Of a stretch of 64,000 nt of DNA, positions 60,222-64,000 are shown one piece after another. Where the stretch lies: assembly GCA_032622095.1 (NCBI GenBank), contig CP136066.1, positions 94,945,319 through 95,009,318 of the forward strand. The letters run 5' to 3'. The position numbers and the translations under genes were made by a program. The notes beneath the pieces were generated by a model. It was not told the DNA's origin. It searched no databases and saw only the letters and a program-made list of their open reading frames with translations. Every line of letters begins with the position of its first letter. Within the stretch, counting starts at the first letter, position 1. Origin of the DNA: Siphonodentalium dalli (taxonomy: Eukaryota; Mollusca; Scaphopoda; Gadilida; Siphonodentaliidae).

Positions 60222-60609
60222 AATCCTATCATCAGACTCCCCACTTCCATGCAGCCTCCTTTGCCTTTGATGTCGCAGCCGACTTTTGGCGGTCATCAAA
60301 AGAATTCTGTGTAGTGTGTGACATATTCTCAGAATCAGAATCCTTGGGCTTTGATGTCAGCACCGATGCAACTTTTTATTGAAAATGTCCAGGTTATACA
60401 TGGCAGTAATTGGGACTGCATCCCTTCACACCCACAAAATCTGAAATATCTGCCACTGTCTACCTATATTCTCGTTAACTTAGTGCAAGTGCATGCCTTT
60501 CGCCACAGTTTCGCGCCTTTAGCCGACATACACAATGTAATGTGAAGCATGACATGCTCTGCCAAAATATGTACTAGTACCGTATCGCTTTACTTCGTGA
60601 AATTTTGCA
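60222..60609. other. Intron sequence, nothing recognised
   Basis: About 390 bp without repeats, RNA genes or exon signals that I can support. A 75-codon frame at 60318-60545 has no recognised domain. Confidence 0.4.
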
Positions 60610-60618
60610 GTTACTGTG

Positions 60619-60928
60619 GCTGAATGGGTCACTCTCACCAAAAAAAGTGCTGAAGGGTACACAGGTTTTGAAAATGTGCTGAAGGATACACAGGATTTGA
60701 AATGTCTTTCTAAATGATGTTTTGTTTTCGTATTTGCCATGATTTATGTTAGAAAATAATTGTTTACATTGCAATGAACATTAAAATGAAATGAAAACAA
60801 ACTGCTAATGCGAGCCAGATAGTTTAAGTAACTGTAAGTGCCGATCACAAACCCTGTGTACCATTCAGCACATTTTCAAAACCTGTCTACCCTTCAGCAC
60901 TTTTTTTGGTGAGAGTGACCCCTTCAGC
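60619..60928. mobile_element. MITE with 9-bp TSD, GCTGAATGGGTCACTCTCACC-type termini
   Basis: A 310-bp element; arms of about 80 bp pair as inverted repeats (GCTGAATGGGTCACTCTCAC at left, one mismatch at right). GTTACTGTG occurs on both sides (60610-60618 and 60929-60937). Each arm holds two units of about 30 bp (AGTGCTGAAGGGTACACAGG...). It shares terminus pattern and TSD length with 53180-53582. Confidence 0.88.
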
Positions 60929-61112
60929 GTTACTGTGTCAAGCTCCATGCAGAGTTCAGGATTTACTGCTACCAGCACCTAGTACACATAATGTGAAGAA
61001 ATCACTCATTTATTTATTTGAGACTTTTGTAGGCTTACTAGTATACAATTCATTCTGCATTATTCTGAGAAACTCAACTCGACTGTCCATATTCATTTGA
61101 AAATTGTCTTAA

Positions 61113-61460
61113 ACCTTTACCCAACAGAAGGGCCCTGTGCCAATGCATTCTCTTATATATGCGAGTCGACCATAGGTCGCCTTGCATATATAAGAGAATG
61201 CATTGGCTTAACACATTAAAAATTATAAAATTGTTAAAGAATGTAAGAACAAATGGTAAAAAGTGTTAAAAAAAGATTTTTTTTAGGCCAATGCATTCTC
61301 TTATATATGCGAGGCGACCTATAGTCGACTCGCATATATAAGAGAATGCATTGGCACAGGGCATAACTGTAACTATCACAATGTGGTCAAGATATCCATA
61401 TTTGTATGGTTCTATTGAGACAGACCGAAGATATTTTAGGCCGTTTTGTTGGGTAAAGGG
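61113..61460. mobile_element. piggyBac-like MITE with two internal hairpins
   Basis: TTAA lies on both sides (61109-61112 and 61461-61464). The ends are ACCTTTACCCAACA / TGTTGGGTAAAGGG, like the CCCTTT termini of piggyBac elements. Inside are two cruciform-type hairpins of about 65 bp at 61141-61206 and 61290-61354. Each is AATGCATTCTCTTATATATG inverted round a GAGTCGACC / GGTCG centre. Confidence 0.88.
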
Positions 61461-61464
61461 TTAA

Positions 61465-62129
61465 TCAAGCCAGAATGAATTGTAACTGACAAAACACTTC
61501 AATAAAAAATGATCTATTTAATTAGGAAAATACACATGCCATCAGTGGTCAGACATAACGCATCAAGGGGACTGAACTCTGTTTTGCAGCTTGTTACTGC
61601 GTGTGCAGTTTGCAGAAACATTGGGATTATCGGCAATTCTGGGCAGTATTTATTAGTAAGGGCATGTTTATAACTACGGTACATCGGGACAAATGAGAGC
61701 ATGAGTATTCCTTGTTGTACGGTATATGAAATAAAACATGGAACACTGACAGTTTATAACTGATTAGTTATACATGTAACTGCGATTAGTCGATTCTGAA
61801 AACTCATAGACGTGGCAACCCTGAATGCAACTCTCATCCATGGAGAGAAAGGACCTCATCTTATTTCGATTATTTGTATTGAAACATTTTGTCCCACATA
61901 TATCCCACATATATCCCCCCCCCCCTCAGGGCCCTGTATTCAGAATATACATACATTTTGTACAACTTTCCACAATTTCCAAGTGGAGGTAGGGCTGGAC
62001 GGTATTTCAATAATATATATTGACAATATTTAGTCAGTTTGGAAATGAAAAACTGCATTGAGACCATAATTTCATATCATAGCAATTAATTAAGATACAA
62101 AACATTTACATTTTTATATACTAGTATAT
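61465..62129. other. Spacer of the inverted duplication, nothing recognised
   Basis: No gene is seen. A poly-C tract lies at 61917-61926, and there is a short partner of 57006 near 61814. Confidence 0.4.
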
Positions 62130-62930
62130 TGACATATAAGACATTTAAGTTTACAAAAAGATTGAAGATTAACAGTTGGAATCATACTGTAAAGTATGTT
62201 TGGCTTTATCTAGCTTTCATCTGTGAAAACTTCAAATAGTTTGAGTTCAGGTTTGTTATCATTCAGCCTTCAGACTTTAGTATTTCAATCAGATTCAAGT
62301 GAAATTACATAATACAGTACACAGGAACAGTGACAATTTGATCAAATCAACCTTGATCATCAGGTGGGATCTCATAATACCAAATGAATAATTATCTTAG
62401 GGATTAGTACTAAGAGTATTTTACTAAATTACGAACTTAATAGACATTGTTTCTGCACTACTAGTATATTATGTATGTGTCTCTCACTTGAATTTGAGAA
62501 AATAGCCTATTATATGAATTAGAGTGATAACGGTAAGTCTCATTGCAAGCAGGATAAGCATAATCCATTGAACTGAAAGATATCTGACAATAACTTATAA
62601 ACATTTCCAATCCCATACATATATAAAAAATTCCAAAGTTATGCTTGAGAAACTTGATCAAATTGACCTCTCAGTAAAATTCAAAATACTGACTCAGAGA
62701 GCCCTAGATTAGCTCTCAATGCAATGGATTTCCGAAAAATTTTCAGGGGGACAATCCCCAGGCCCCCACCATCAGCAGACGGACACCCCCTCCCAAACCT
62801 CCCCCGCTCAGGCCTTCGGGATATGCCCATGGCATATTGCCCGAAGACAGGTGTCCCCAAAAAATCCCTGGATCGTTCACTGCACCCCAGGGACGCCGGA
62901 GAAGGGGGGCATGCAGGGGCACTTGTCCCC
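62130..62930. repeat. Right arm of the large inverted duplication
   Basis: Reverse-complement partner of the left arm (58180-60000), without its two inserts. It includes the uninterrupted TTAA site at 62437-62440. Frames across 62681-63070 are shadows of a GC-rich piece that is also in the left arm. Confidence 0.75.
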
Positions 62931-63825
62931 CTTGCCCTGACCCAGTGGAGTCCAGTGGGTACCCGAAAAGTGCCCTCCTGACTGGTTTGCCCCCTTGCCC
63001 TTTGGTGCTTCCGGCGTCCATGCTGCACCCATGAATTAAAAATTGCGAGTGTATACTGGTGTGAGAGCAATCATTGGTGTGAAAGCAATCGCTCCGGTCT
63101 CCTGGGAAGGACTGATGTATAAATCAATTTAAAATCATTTTGATGTTTCAACATGAATTTTATTTTTATTTCCACCCACTGACCCAACTTTTAGAGGAAA
63201 AATTCACAAACCAACACAAGTTTATAAAAAAAAAGGACTAATGTATAAAGATACCATAGATGTCAAACTTCAACTGTACTCAGTGTGTGTGGCATTAGGG
63301 ACACCCTGATAGCAGGCAGCACAATGTGCTTCATTATTTATATCACACAGGCATCAGCTAGCCTATTGTTACATGCTTCCCTGTCAAAAATCAGCACAAT
63401 CAAGTCAAATCAACAAAAGTGTCAGCCTTTTGTTGAAAATTCACTATTGTCCAGTATTGTCATGAAATATTGAAAACAACAAAGTCATTTCGGACATACG
63501 GGTACTGGGTAGACTAGTCCCTGTGTACTGGATTCCAAAGGTACCCAGTACACATGTAAGAATCGAGGCCCATACCTGTAACAGGTATCAAAACACCCCA
63601 GCATCCTTCCCTGCCCAAACCTGAGTTTAGTGTGCCTGTCATTTGCAGAATGAGGTCCCCAGAGGGTGAATTTAATGAAGCTATCCTGCATAGTTTAGTT
63701 TCTCTATATCCCCAAATTGGCAGATGACACATTGCATAATCGAGGTTCCCAATGGGTGTACATCACAATATTCACCATTTGGGAACTTCAATCTGAGTCT
63801 ATGTCTCCCATAGCATATGAGGCCA
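62931..63825. other. Intron sequence with inverted GGTACTGGGTA motifs
   Basis: No gene is seen. GTACTGGGTAGAC...CCCTGTGTACTGG and GGTACCCAGTACACATG lie close together near 63500-63558. A first GCAGAATGAGGTCCCCAGAG occurs near 63646, related to the hairpin at 63826. Confidence 0.4.
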
Positions 63826-63920
63826 TGCAGAATGAGGTCCCCAGAGGGAGAATTTGGTGATGCTAGACCACTGTGCGGGATAGCGTCACCAAATTCACCC
63901 TCTGGGGACCTCATTCTGCA
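63826..63920. repeat. Near-perfect hairpin, 40-bp arms and 15-bp loop
   Basis: TGCAGAATGAGGTCCCCAGA at 63826 and its reverse complement at 63901-63920 pair over 40 bp with about three mismatches, loop 63866-63880. A single related arm lies near 63645-63690, so the hairpin belongs to a dispersed repeat or a larger foldback element. Confidence 0.75.
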
Positions 63921-64000
63921 AATTACAGGCACATAGAGCATAAAAATGACTGGAAAATGGCTGGTAATATTATGTCACAATCACATACATGTATTTTACC

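Noticed and set aside
62681-63070. A 129-codon minus-strand frame rich in Gly and Arg
   Set aside because: Three overlapping frames on both strands are open in this GC-rich piece. The sequence is repeated, inverted and broken, in the left arm at 58180-58380.

Overview
The window reads as non-coding, repeat-dense animal DNA. Introns, U1 snRNA-like genes, LINE (non-LTR) remnants, MITEs, Helitron-like elements and motifs of the GGCCATAACTC kind point to a marine invertebrate. The phylum cannot be fixed from sequence alone: the U1 stem I has the invertebrate-type ACCG/CGGT pairing, and the repeats recall molluscs or echinoderms. Almost none of the long open frames look like host genes.

Layout. 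From 1 to about 55,170 the window is a rearranged array of duplicated segments. Segment alpha follows each type-I U1 copy: about 680-1994, 6420-17158, 18727-25790, 32461-36272 and 50403-52960. Segment beta contains the type-II U1 copies: 17158-18727, 28729-32460, 45390-50403 and 53030-55170. Segment gamma is 25860-28728 and 36273-37830. Eight minus-strand U1 snRNA-like loci lie in this array at about 1090, 6829, 17184, 18806, 30095, 32875, 48064 and 50821. Five are full length (163 nt), one is 158 nt and two are internally deleted. A tandem duplication carrying a decayed LINE occupies 1-7733, and an internally deleted LINE with clear target-site duplications (TSDs) occupies 12355-15306.

Because the segments are paralogous, one copy often preserves the empty site of an insertion present in another. 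This lets TSDs be read directly: TTAA (piggyBac-like) at 26683-28011 and 52326-52794; TTA (Harbinger-like) at 45436-46717; A|T with TC...CTAG ends (Helitron) at 53798-54424; an 11-bp TSD for the LINE at 12355-15306; and a 9-bp repeat round a foldback element at 8838-10077.

The stretch 37831-45390 is mostly single copy apart from a Harbinger-like element (39946-41023) and a four-unit 486-bp tandem repeat (41555-43496).

From 55,171 on the DNA is different. A short exon at 56372-56523 starts a protein with a Ser-rich N-terminus and the first part of an EF-hand, most like the long form of MCC (mutated in colorectal cancers), with an upstream ORF in its leader. The rest of the window would be its first intron. 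It holds an imperfect inverted duplication (about 58180-60000 against 62130-62930) and several MITEs with 2-, 4- or 9-bp TSDs.
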